DNA from: Bacteroidota bacterium
GTDB lineage: Bacteria; Bacteroidota; Ignavibacteria; Ignavibacteriales; Ignavibacteriaceae
Length of the DNA: 13,277 nucleotides
NCBI GenBank assembly: GCA_021778375.1
Contig: JAJYCM010000043.1
Span: 1-13,277, forward strand
Reading direction: 5' to 3'
A program made the translations under genes and the position numbers. Shown here piece by piece: positions 7,174-13,277 of the stretch (its first letter is position 1; each line of letters starts with the position of its first letter). Below the pieces are notes generated by a model. It did no database searches and had not been told where the DNA came from. It saw nothing but the letters and a program-made list of their open reading frames with translations.

Positions 7174-8013
7174 ATGAAATTTCCGTTTAAAAAATTAGGT
7201 TTAGCTTTAACTTTTTCACCTACCGGACTTGCTCTCTTAAGAGAAACTAAACGGTTGAAAGAACTATTTAATTCCGAATTAGTTTTATTTCATGTAGGCC
7301 CAAAAGACAATGAATCAGAAGTGAAATTAGGTAAAATGATAGATGATTCTGGCTTGGCAAAGCAGTCAACTGAAATAATCTGGGTGCAGGGAAACCCGGC
7401 AAATGAGATACTTAAAGTAACTAAGTCTGCAAATGTTGACTTATTAATTGCAGGTGCTCTGGAGAAAGAACCAGTTCTTAAATATTATCTTGGTTCCATG
7501 GCTAGAAAAATTATGCGTGAAGCTTCTTCATCTGTACTCATTTTAAAATCTCACTCAGAAGTTGCTGTAGGCTTTAAGAAGTTTTGTGTATCAACGGATT
7601 ATTCCCAGGACAGTGAATCTATTATTAGATTATCCTATCAATTTGCCTTGATGGAAAATGCGAATGAATTTATTATAGTACGGGACATATACACACCGGG
7701 CTTATCAAGCGCTGCAATGGAGTCAGGTATTACTTCAAACGCTGACAATGTAATCTCAATTTTTCAAAAGGAGGAAGAAGAAAAACTAATTATGTTTGTG
7801 AGAGAATTAAATTTGAAAGGAATTCTTGTAATAGTTAAGTGTCTGTATGGGCGTGAAGGTTGGGCTGAAAGAGATTTTGTTCAAAACAATAATATTGACA
7901 TATTCGCAGTTAATGGAAAAACTAAAAGGTCTTATTTCTTTGACAGGCTCTTTCCAAACGAACTTGAATTTTCGATTAAACACCTTCCTTCTAATCTTTT
8001 AATTCTTAGATAA
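7174..8013 (+). CDS. Tandem universal stress protein (UspA-like)
   Basis: A 279-residue protein made of two UspA-type domains. Domain 1 (about 1-127) ends with VDLLIAGALEKEP, then YLGSMARKIMREASSSVLIL. The glycine at 94 and GS at 107-108 resemble the ATP-binding G-S motif, so nucleotide binding is plausible there. Domain 2 (about 133-279) is more divergent: it has the RLFPNELEFSIKHLP segment in the position where ATP-binding members carry the glycine/serine loop, so it probably does not bind ATP canonically. There is no signal peptide. UspA proteins paired with cation/proton antiporters are common and may regulate the transporter in response to nucleotide level or stress. The next gene starts 5 bases downstream, so the two form an operon. 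ATG at 7174 starts directly at the first beta strand; its ribosome-binding site is weak. Confidence 0.83.
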   Translation: MKFPFKKLGLALTFSPTGLALLRETKRLKELFNSELVLFHVGPKDNESEVKLGKMIDDSGLAKQSTEIIWVQGNPANEILKVTKSANVDLLIAGALEKEPVLKYYLGSMARKIMREASSSVLILKSHSEVAVGFKKFCVSTDYSQDSESIIRLSYQFALMENANEFIIVRDIYTPGLSSAAMESGITSNADNVISIFQKEEEEKLIMFVRELNLKGILVIVKCLYGREGWAERDFVQNNNIDIFAVNGKTKRSYFFDRLFPNELEFSIKHLPSNLLILR

Positions 8014-8018
8014 TATTA

Positions 8019-9689
8019 ATGCAATTAACCTCAGAAAATATTGTCACATTTTTATTAAGCATAAGCTTAATGTTATTATCTGCAAAGCTGCTAGGGGAAC
8101 TTTTTAACAAAATCGGACAGCCGGCAGTAGTGGGAGAAATTGTTGCCGGAATTATTTTAGGCCCCACTATATTTGGCTCGTTGCTGCCGTATTCCTTTAA
8201 CTGGCTGTTTCCGCAAAATAATGGTGTAAAAGTCGCGCTTGATGGAATTGTGAACCTTGCAGTTATTTTGCTTCTTCTTGTTTCCGGATTGGAGGTTGAT
8301 CTCTCAGTCGTTGTAAAAGAAGGGAAGACAGCTTTTTTAACAGGTATTATGGGAATTATAATTCCGTTTGCTCTTGGATTTACCGGAGCATATTTCTTCC
8401 CTCATTTATTGGGGATAAAAGACGACAATTTGAAACTAGCCTTTGCGCTGTTTATGGGAATCGCCTTGTCAATTTCGGCTTTGCCTGTTATTGTAAAAAC
8501 CCTAATGGACTTAGGAATATTTAAAACAGAGATCGGTTACATTATTGTCGCTGCGGCTATGTTTAACGATATTGTGGGATGGCTAATCTTCTCTGTTATC
8601 CTTAGCATGATAGGGGCTAATAATCATGGACTTACCTTTAACCAGACTTTAATTTTACTTATTACCTTCACTCTTTTTGTCCTCCTAATCTTAAGAAAGA
8701 TAATAAACAAAATTATTCCTTGGATACAAAAAAATCTAAATTTCCCTGGTGGTGTGCTAAACTTTATATTAATTCTTGGATTCCTTAGTGCCGCTTTTAC
8801 AGAATATATAGGTATACACGCTATTTTCGGATCATTCATTATGGGGATTGCTATCGGAGACTCTGTACATATAAAGGAAAAAACTAAAGAAATTATTCAG
8901 CAATTTATTACAAATATTTTTGCACCCTTATTCTTTGTGTCTATCGGTCTCACTGTCAACTTTATTACAAACTTTAATTTTTTAATAGTAGCAGTAATTC
9001 TAATTTTTGCATTCTTTGGCAAAGTAATCGGTTGCGGTATAGGAGCTAGATTTGCCGGGTTAAACAAGAACGATTCACTTGCAATTGGCTTTGGTATGAA
9101 TTCCCGGGGTGCTATGGAAATTATCCTTGGAATATTAGCTTTTCAATATGGTCTAATTCATGCAAATGTTTTTGTTGCTCTTGTAATTATGGCTCTCGTT
9201 ACATCCGTTTCAAGCGCTCCATTTATGAAATATTTTCTAAAGGCAAGAGAAAGCCTCTTGAACATTTTAAGCCCAAATTTAGTGTTATTTACTAATTTCA
9301 CAGATAAGAATGAAGTTATTAGAGAATTAGTAAATCAAGTAAGCAAAAATTCAAAGCTCAACTCAGACGAGATATATAGAGAAGTAATAGAAAGAGAAAA
9401 TTCCAGTCCAACAGGAATTGCTAATTATCTCGCCATCCCTCATGCAAGAGTAGATATCTCAAGGTCTGCAATCGCAATAGCTATAAATAAGAAAGGGATT
9501 AATTTTGAAGCCAGCGATGGAACTCCCTCGCGGATAATTTTTCTTCTTTTAACACCGAAAAGTAAAAATGAACTTCAACTTAAACTCCTCGTTGAGATTG
9601 TAAATAAATTCAAGGATAAACAAATAGTTGAACAACTTCTTCTATCTTCAAACACTACTGATTTTATGTCAATGCTTAAACATTCTTAA
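8019..9689 (+). CDS. CPA2-type cation/proton antiporter with C-terminal PTS EIIA-like domain
   Basis: 556 residues. The first 405 or so contain roughly 12 hydrophobic segments of the Na+/H+ exchanger fold, opening with GQPAVVGEIVAGIILGPTIFG (33-53), typical of CPA2 antiporters. The ion-binding helix reads MFNDIVGW (181-188): an N183-D184 pair in place of the DD of electrogenic antiporters. FGKVIG (333-338) and FGMNSRGAMEI (358-368) supply conserved K335 and R363. Residues about 420-556 form a type-2 PTS EIIA-like domain, with the candidate phosphohistidine H475 in GIANYLAIPHARVD, followed by VEIVNKFKDKQIVEQL. The protein should sit in the inner membrane, exchanging Na+ or K+ for protons, with the EIIA-like domain in the cytoplasm possibly sensing phosphotransfer state. 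No EI or HPr gene is in the window. The start lies 5 bases after the stress-protein stop, so translation is probably coupled. Confidence 0.9.
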   Translation: MQLTSENIVTFLLSISLMLLSAKLLGELFNKIGQPAVVGEIVAGIILGPTIFGSLLPYSFNWLFPQNNGVKVALDGIVNLAVILLLLVSGLEVDLSVVVKEGKTAFLTGIMGIIIPFALGFTGAYFFPHLLGIKDDNLKLAFALFMGIALSISALPVIVKTLMDLGIFKTEIGYIIVAAAMFNDIVGWLIFSVILSMIGANNHGLTFNQTLILLITFTLFVLLILRKIINKIIPWIQKNLNFPGGVLNFILILGFLSAAFTEYIGIHAIFGSFIMGIAIGDSVHIKEKTKEIIQQFITNIFAPLFFVSIGLTVNFITNFNFLIVAVILIFAFFGKVIGCGIGARFAGLNKNDSLAIGFGMNSRGAMEIILGILAFQYGLIHANVFVALVIMALVTSVSSAPFMKYFLKARESLLNILSPNLVLFTNFTDKNEVIRELVNQVSKNSKLNSDEIYREVIERENSSPTGIANYLAIPHARVDISRSAIAIAINKKGINFEASDGTPSRIIFLLLTPKSKNELQLKLLVEIVNKFKDKQIVEQLLLSSNTTDFMSMLKHS

Positions 9690-9792
9690 ATTATATACTT
9701 CCTGCTCTAAGTCAATATCGTTACTTTAATTTTTCCTCTTTGAATGTGATGTTTTATAATTTATTTTTCTATCGCCTTTTTCAATTAGGATT

Positions 9793-9808
9793 ATGAGGAC
9801 TCAACTTG
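9793..9808 (+). promoter_or_regulatory. Translation start site of pncB with TTG initiator
   Basis: GAGGA (9795-9799) lies 6 bases before the TTG at 9806 and is one of the better ribosome-binding sites in the window; it decides the start. An ATG at 9793 opens an out-of-frame 9-codon frame ending at 9822. The arrangement repeats that at 1957-1972, including the 13-base offset between the ATG and the TTG. Confidence 0.5.
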
Positions 9809-11353
9809 CTAAAGAAATTTAACCAACAAATAAGTGAAGGAATTCTTTTCACCGATCAGTATCAACTGGTAATGGCGCAGCTATATTTTAAGACCGGTAT
9901 GCACGAAAAACCGGCGCGCTTCGATCACTTCTTTCGCTATTATCCTGATTATGGTCTACATAAAGCCGGCTACTGCATAAATGCCGGGTTAGAATGGCTT
10001 GTAGATTGGATGCAGAATAGTGTCTTCGGAAAAGAAGAAATCGAATTACTCCGCTCCCAAAAAAGTAGTAACGGCAATCAACTTTTTAAGGATGATTTTT
10101 TAAAGTGGCTATATGATAACGGAAATTTTGATCAAATTACTCTTCGTGCAATTCCGGAAGGAAGAGTCGTTCACCCGAATGAACCTCTGACTATTATAGA
10201 GGGCCCTCTTGCAATGGCACAAATTCTTGAAACGGCATTGCTCAATCAATTAAATTTTCAAACTTTAATTGCAACTAAGGCTTCGCGGATAAAAGAAATG
10301 GGTCAAAACCAAATGTTATTGGAGTTCGGCGCCAGACGTGCACAAGATCGAGGGGCTATTGCAGGTGCCCGCGGCGCTTTAATCGGCGGAGCAGATTTTT
10401 CTTCAAATGTCGGTATTTCACATTTGCTCGGACTTCAACCCAAAGGAACTCACGCCCATAGCATGGTCCAGCTTTTTATTGCAATGGGATTAAGTGAATT
10501 GGAATCCTTTAAAACTTTTGCTGACCTATATCCGGATGATTGCATTCTTCTAGTCGATACAATAAACACTTTGGAAAGTGGCATCCCTAATGCCATAAAA
10601 GTTTTTGAAGAACTAAAAAGAAAAGGACATAAACCGGTAGGGATACGGTTAGACTCTGGCGATCTTGCCTTCCTTAGTCTTAAAGCGGCAAAAATGCTAA
10701 ACAACGCCGGCTTTGATGAAGTTAAAATTGTTTTGTCGAATGAATTAGAAGAGATGAATATTTGGCAAATTATTACTCAAATTTCCGATGAGGCAAAACA
10801 TTACGGCATTGACCCCGATACCATTATCAAACGCCTCGTTTACGGTGTCGGTACAAAATTAATTACTTCAGCCGGAGATGCTTCTTTAGGAGGAGTATAT
10901 AAACTTGTCGCCGTAAAAAATGAGGAGGAGTGGATTCCTGTATTAAAAATATCCGAGACTCCTGAAAAAATTCCCACCCCCGGAACAAAACAAGTTTTTA
11001 GAATTTATGATTCAAACAATACAGCCACTGCCGATTTAGTCATCCTTGAAAATGAAAAACCAATCGATTTTGTTCCGTTGATTCTTCAACATCCATTCGA
11101 CGAAAATAAGAAAAGAATTTTATCGAAAGCGAGCGTCTCCCAAATTGAACCGCTGCTTATAGGGATATTTAGCAACGGAAAACTCACCTATGATTTTCCT
11201 TCCCTAAATGAGATAAGAATTGCCCGACAGAACGATCTCGATAAACTTGATTCTGGTGTGAAAAGATTAATAAATCCTCATCGTTATCATGTTTCGCTTT
11301 CACCGGCTCTTTTCGACCTGAAAAGGCAATTAATAAAAGGCATGAAAAAGTAA
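9806..11353 (+). CDS. pncB: Nicotinate phosphoribosyltransferase (EC 6.3.4.21)
   Basis: Converts nicotinate and PRPP to nicotinate mononucleotide with ATP hydrolysis, the entry step of NAD salvage, in the cytoplasm. At 515 residues it is slightly long for the bacterial class of about 480. Signatures run in order: ILFTDQYQLVMAQLY (13-27) at the N-terminus, FGARRAQDRGAIAGARGALI (174-193), GTHAHSMVQ (214-222) with H218 in the place of the phosphorylated catalytic histidine, IRLDSGDL (280-287) at the PRPP/nucleotide site, and YGVGTKL (346-352). The remaining 130 or so residues form the C-terminal extension seen in this family. The TTG start is chosen because of the GAGGA site 6 bases upstream and because it places the family N-terminus correctly. 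A 116-base gap separates it from the antiporter gene, so it probably has its own promoter. It converges with the DUF2279 gene, 16 bases separating the stops. Confidence 0.93.
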   Translation: MLKKFNQQISEGILFTDQYQLVMAQLYFKTGMHEKPARFDHFFRYYPDYGLHKAGYCINAGLEWLVDWMQNSVFGKEEIELLRSQKSSNGNQLFKDDFLKWLYDNGNFDQITLRAIPEGRVVHPNEPLTIIEGPLAMAQILETALLNQLNFQTLIATKASRIKEMGQNQMLLEFGARRAQDRGAIAGARGALIGGADFSSNVGISHLLGLQPKGTHAHSMVQLFIAMGLSELESFKTFADLYPDDCILLVDTINTLESGIPNAIKVFEELKRKGHKPVGIRLDSGDLAFLSLKAAKMLNNAGFDEVKIVLSNELEEMNIWQIITQISDEAKHYGIDPDTIIKRLVYGVGTKLITSAGDASLGGVYKLVAVKNEEEWIPVLKISETPEKIPTPGTKQVFRIYDSNNTATADLVILENEKPIDFVPLILQHPFDENKKRILSKASVSQIEPLLIGIFSNGKLTYDFPSLNEIRIARQNDLDKLDSGVKRLINPHRYHVSLSPALFDLKRQLIKGMKK

Positions 11354-11369
11354 AATCAAATCTTTTTTC

Positions 11370-12449
11370 TTAAAACTTAAATCCATTCAGATTAAATCTA
11401 AAAGGATATAAAAGTGAAAATTTTGTTCCACCGGTGCCAAATTCTATTGAAGGCGAAGGTAACTTAATAAAATTTAGACTCTGTCTAAGCCAATTCCAGA
11501 AGTGACCTCCTTTGGGTAGAAGTTCAACAAGATTATAATCTAAACCTACAACATATCTTCTTTGTGATAACTGATCCGGAGGTCCATTAGGATCGGCTTT
11601 TACGTCAATTGAATTTGCGCCATAACCAACGGCAATATTTAACCAAGGAACCCAATATCTTTTCCATGATTCCGGTAAAATATTGTATACATTAACTGAC
11701 CACCAAAATGTCGAGCTGTTATAATCATCAATAAAAGTTCTTGGGCGGTTTATTATTGGCTCACCCGTCCACTCCGAAGGAATATATTGCCATTTAGGCG
11801 TGATGTTTTGAAGGGCGGGTACGTAATGCTGTGATAAAAAGAACAGGGGACCAATTGCATCAAAGTACCAATCAGATGGGCTAAATCCCCAAGTCTTTGC
11901 AAAACCATCCTCCGTTTCTACATAAGTTTGGTAAAGCAGTCCGAAACCGGCACCATATAGCGTGGCTGCATTCCACGAAAATCCGCTAGCCATCAATCCT
12001 TCACTCATAATATACGAAGCCATATATCCTCCGTAAGAATGTCCGGCTTTGTCTACCTGCAGGGCAGAAACCCAATCCTCCTCAAAATGAAATTTGCCTC
12101 TCTGCCCGCTCCACCATGCGTTTGTTTGGTGTATATGAAGAAAGACTATTGCTCCGATAAATACTCCGCCTACTATAGATGCATTAAGGGGTTTTATTTC
12201 TGTCTTCATCAAAGGCAGTGAACCGTCCAAAGTGTAACGGGGTCCCCCAGCATAAGTAAATTGAGTTAATGGGACAAATTCTCCTTCTCCCGGAGTTTTT
12301 GATGAATCATCAGTAACTAATACTGAATTTCTCCCTGTTTGATCTATCCTGCTAATTTGGGCAATAGAAGTACGAACAAGAAAAATTAAGAAAATGAGGG
12401 CTAATAAGATTTTATTTGTTTGATTAAATGAAGTAATAATATATTTCAA
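11370..12449 (-). CDS. DUF2279 (YfiM-like) exported envelope protein
   Basis: About 359 residues with an N-terminal signal: a basic start, a hydrophobic run KILLALIFLIFLV, and a probable cleavage at SIA|Q near residue 30. The central part resembles DUF2279/YfiM: NAWWSGQRGKFHFEEDW, then VDKAGHSYGGYMASY with the family's D-K-x-x-H pattern, then YVETEDGFAKTWGFSPSDW and FDAIG. The function of this family is not established; the acidic and histidine positions hint at metal or ligand binding. The last 110 or so residues alternate polar and aromatic residues and end in FRFNLNGFKF, which would suit beta strands in the outer membrane. The TTG at 12449 is preferred because AGGA at 12458-12461 lies 8 bases upstream; an in-frame TTG at 12455 is only 2 bases from that site. 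It follows the small beta-barrel gene by fewer than 50 bases, so they are probably cotranscribed. Confidence 0.72.
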   Translation of the reverse strand: MKYIITSFNQTNKILLALIFLIFLVRTSIAQISRIDQTGRNSVLVTDDSSKTPGEGEFVPLTQFTYAGGPRYTLDGSLPLMKTEIKPLNASIVGGVFIGAIVFLHIHQTNAWWSGQRGKFHFEEDWVSALQVDKAGHSYGGYMASYIMSEGLMASGFSWNAATLYGAGFGLLYQTYVETEDGFAKTWGFSPSDWYFDAIGPLFFLSQHYVPALQNITPKWQYIPSEWTGEPIINRPRTFIDDYNSSTFWWSVNVYNILPESWKRYWVPWLNIAVGYGANSIDVKADPNGPPDQLSQRRYVVGLDYNLVELLPKGGHFWNWLRQSLNFIKLPSPSIEFGTGGTKFSLLYPFRFNLNGFKF

Positions 12450-12457
12450 TTTCAATA

Positions 12458-12461
12458 TCCT
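12458..12461 (-). promoter_or_regulatory. Ribosome-binding site deciding the DUF2279 protein start
   Basis: Read on the minus strand, AGGA lies 8 bases before the TTG at 12449 and 2 bases before the TTG at 12455. The 8-base spacing is normal and the 2-base spacing is not, so the shorter protein is favoured. There is no ATG in frame between the upstream stop and these codons. Confidence 0.5.
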
Positions 12462-12497
12462 TATAAAATTCCAAATGTGATTTTTATAATCTCAAGA

Positions 12498-13085
12498 CTA
12501 ATAACTTCCAAACTTAAATGTAATTACGCCTGTTAATCCCTCCAGATTTTTATCATTTAATCCGTAATAGCTTTGAAAGCTTGAAACAAGCCGGTAACTT
12601 GCGCCGGCATCTATATGCAGCCATTTCAAAACATTTACTTCAAGGTTAAGCTGTGGTTCCCATACCAACAAATTTTGACTAAAATAACTACTGTGAGGTT
12701 TACTTTTATCCGGAACGGAATAAGTTACTCCTGCGCCTGCACAAAGCATATCAACAGAGGTGTGAACTTTTTCTTCAGAAAAGAAAATATATTCAAACTC
12801 TAGTCCTCCGTAATTAAAACCAAGCTGAAGTTTTTCACCGCTTATCGGGTCATAAAGATTCAAATTAATTGTGCTCGTTAGAGCATAAATGCCGCCACCT
12901 AAAACAAATTGATGATCAATAACCCAGCCGAATCTTCCGCCGGTTATTAAAGCATTTTGCCCCAGTATTCTCGTCACCTTTAATTCCGGTGCACCAAATG
13001 CACCGTAGTAATTGTCCTGCGCCTTAATAGTTTGAAAAAAAATCAAAGCAATAGCTATTGTCATCGTAGATAGGATTTTATTCAT
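12498..13085 (-). CDS. Small exported protein, probable outer-membrane beta-barrel
   Basis: A 195-residue protein of no recognised named family. It begins with a clear signal peptide: MNKILSTMTIAIALIFFQTIKAQ, with cleavage likely after KA at residue 22. The mature part is rich in glycine and aromatics in alternating polar/hydrophobic stretches, such as GGRFGWVIDHQFVLGGGIYA, LGFNYGGLEFEYIFF and LHIDAGASYRLVSS. It ends in VITFKFGSY, an aromatic-rich last strand typical of outer-membrane barrels. Eight to ten strands would fit the length. The ATG at 13085 has an AAAAGG ribosome-binding site 6 bases upstream. It starts 29 bases after the DUF190 stop and is followed closely by the DUF2279 gene, suggesting a three-gene transcript. 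Substrate or ligand is unknown. Confidence 0.7.
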   Translation of the reverse strand: MNKILSTMTIAIALIFFQTIKAQDNYYGAFGAPELKVTRILGQNALITGGRFGWVIDHQFVLGGGIYALTSTINLNLYDPISGEKLQLGFNYGGLEFEYIFFSEEKVHTSVDMLCAGAGVTYSVPDKSKPHSSYFSQNLLVWEPQLNLEVNVLKWLHIDAGASYRLVSSFQSYYGLNDKNLEGLTGVITFKFGSY

Positions 13086-13114
13086 AGGAGACCTTTTAAC
13101 TTAGTTCGAATTTA

Positions 13115-13277
13115 TTATACTCGTTCAACTTTTTTCTTGACGATTAATCCTTCATTAACAACTTCTTTTAAGTGAGGAAGAACAGTGTTAATTTTTTCTT
13201 CTTCATCGATAAACAAAATCATTATTGGCCCTTCGTCAACATTTCCGATTCTACCCGGACGGTGAAGATGATGTTTA
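13115..13277 (-). CDS. DUF190 (PII-like) protein, C-terminal 53 residues
   Basis: Only the C-terminus is present; the start lies beyond the right edge. Reading the minus strand from the edge gives KHHLHRPGRIGNVDEGPIMI, then LFIDEEEKINTVLPHL, then KEVVNEGLIVKKKVERV and TAA at 13115-13117. This matches the end of DUF190 proteins, which fold like the PII signalling protein and are about 110 residues long: a loop, a strand ending in a [VI]D-x-EEKI helix start, a helix with LP, and a final GL-x-x-x-x-KV strand. DUF190 genes are often next to crcB fluoride channel genes, which cannot be checked here. Its role is unproven; binding of a small ligand is inferred from the fold. The next gene on this strand starts 29 bases downstream, suggesting cotranscription. 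Confidence 0.72.
   Translation of the reverse strand, partial: KHHLHRPGRIGNVDEGPIMILFIDEEEKINTVLPHLKEVVNEGLIVKKKVERV

Noticed and set aside
11354..11369. Bidirectional terminator between the convergent pncB and DUF2279 genes
   Set aside because: Only a T-rich run is present; I could not find a stem-loop in or next to the gap.
12039..12221. Plus-strand cysteine-rich 60-codon frame opposite the DUF2279 gene
   Set aside because: A shadow of the minus-strand gene, whose signal peptide and family motifs are clear.

Overview
The window is AT-rich bacterial DNA with short intergenic gaps and few strong Shine-Dalgarno sites. Several things suggest the Bacteroidota/Chlorobi side of the tree, most plausibly an Ignavibacteria-like organism: a receiver-plus-PEP/pyruvate-binding fusion of a kind I associate with that group, a Bacteroides-like GPDG cofactor loop in the glutamate dehydrogenase, lipoprotein Sco and PCu(A)C copper chaperones, and outer-membrane beta-barrel proteins. 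This placement is an inference from gene content; there is no rRNA or other phylogenetic marker in the window.

Layout, left to right. (1) The start of a minus-strand M24-type peptidase runs off the left edge. (2) A 371-base stretch without a convincing gene precedes gdhA, which ends at a strong hairpin terminator. (3) A 1002-residue protein joins two receiver-like domains to a PEP/pyruvate-binding ATP-grasp domain. (4) A two-gene copper-delivery pair (Sco/SenC lipoprotein and PCu(A)C chaperone) follows, with one base between the genes. (5) A convergent aldo/keto reductase lies on the minus strand. (6) A divergent AT-rich control region with a perfect 12-base inverted repeat leads into a universal-stress-protein gene and a cation/proton antiporter carrying a C-terminal PTS EIIA-like domain, 5 bases apart. 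(7) Nicotinate phosphoribosyltransferase follows. (8) Three minus-strand genes come last: a DUF2279 (YfiM-like) envelope protein, a small probable outer-membrane beta-barrel, and the C-terminal end of a DUF190 (PII-like) protein cut by the right edge.

Most of the window is metabolic and envelope housekeeping: ammonium assimilation, NAD salvage, copper loading of a terminal oxidase, and ion/stress homeostasis. I see no mobile element, CRISPR array, tRNA, rRNA or classical defence system. The best candidates for under-described biology are the receiver/PEP-binding fusion, which has no visible phosphohistidine or PEP-utiliser domains and a long uncharacterised tail, and the antiporter/EIIA/USP module. 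Both could link phosphotransfer or nucleotide state to metabolism or ion transport, but that functional link is inference.
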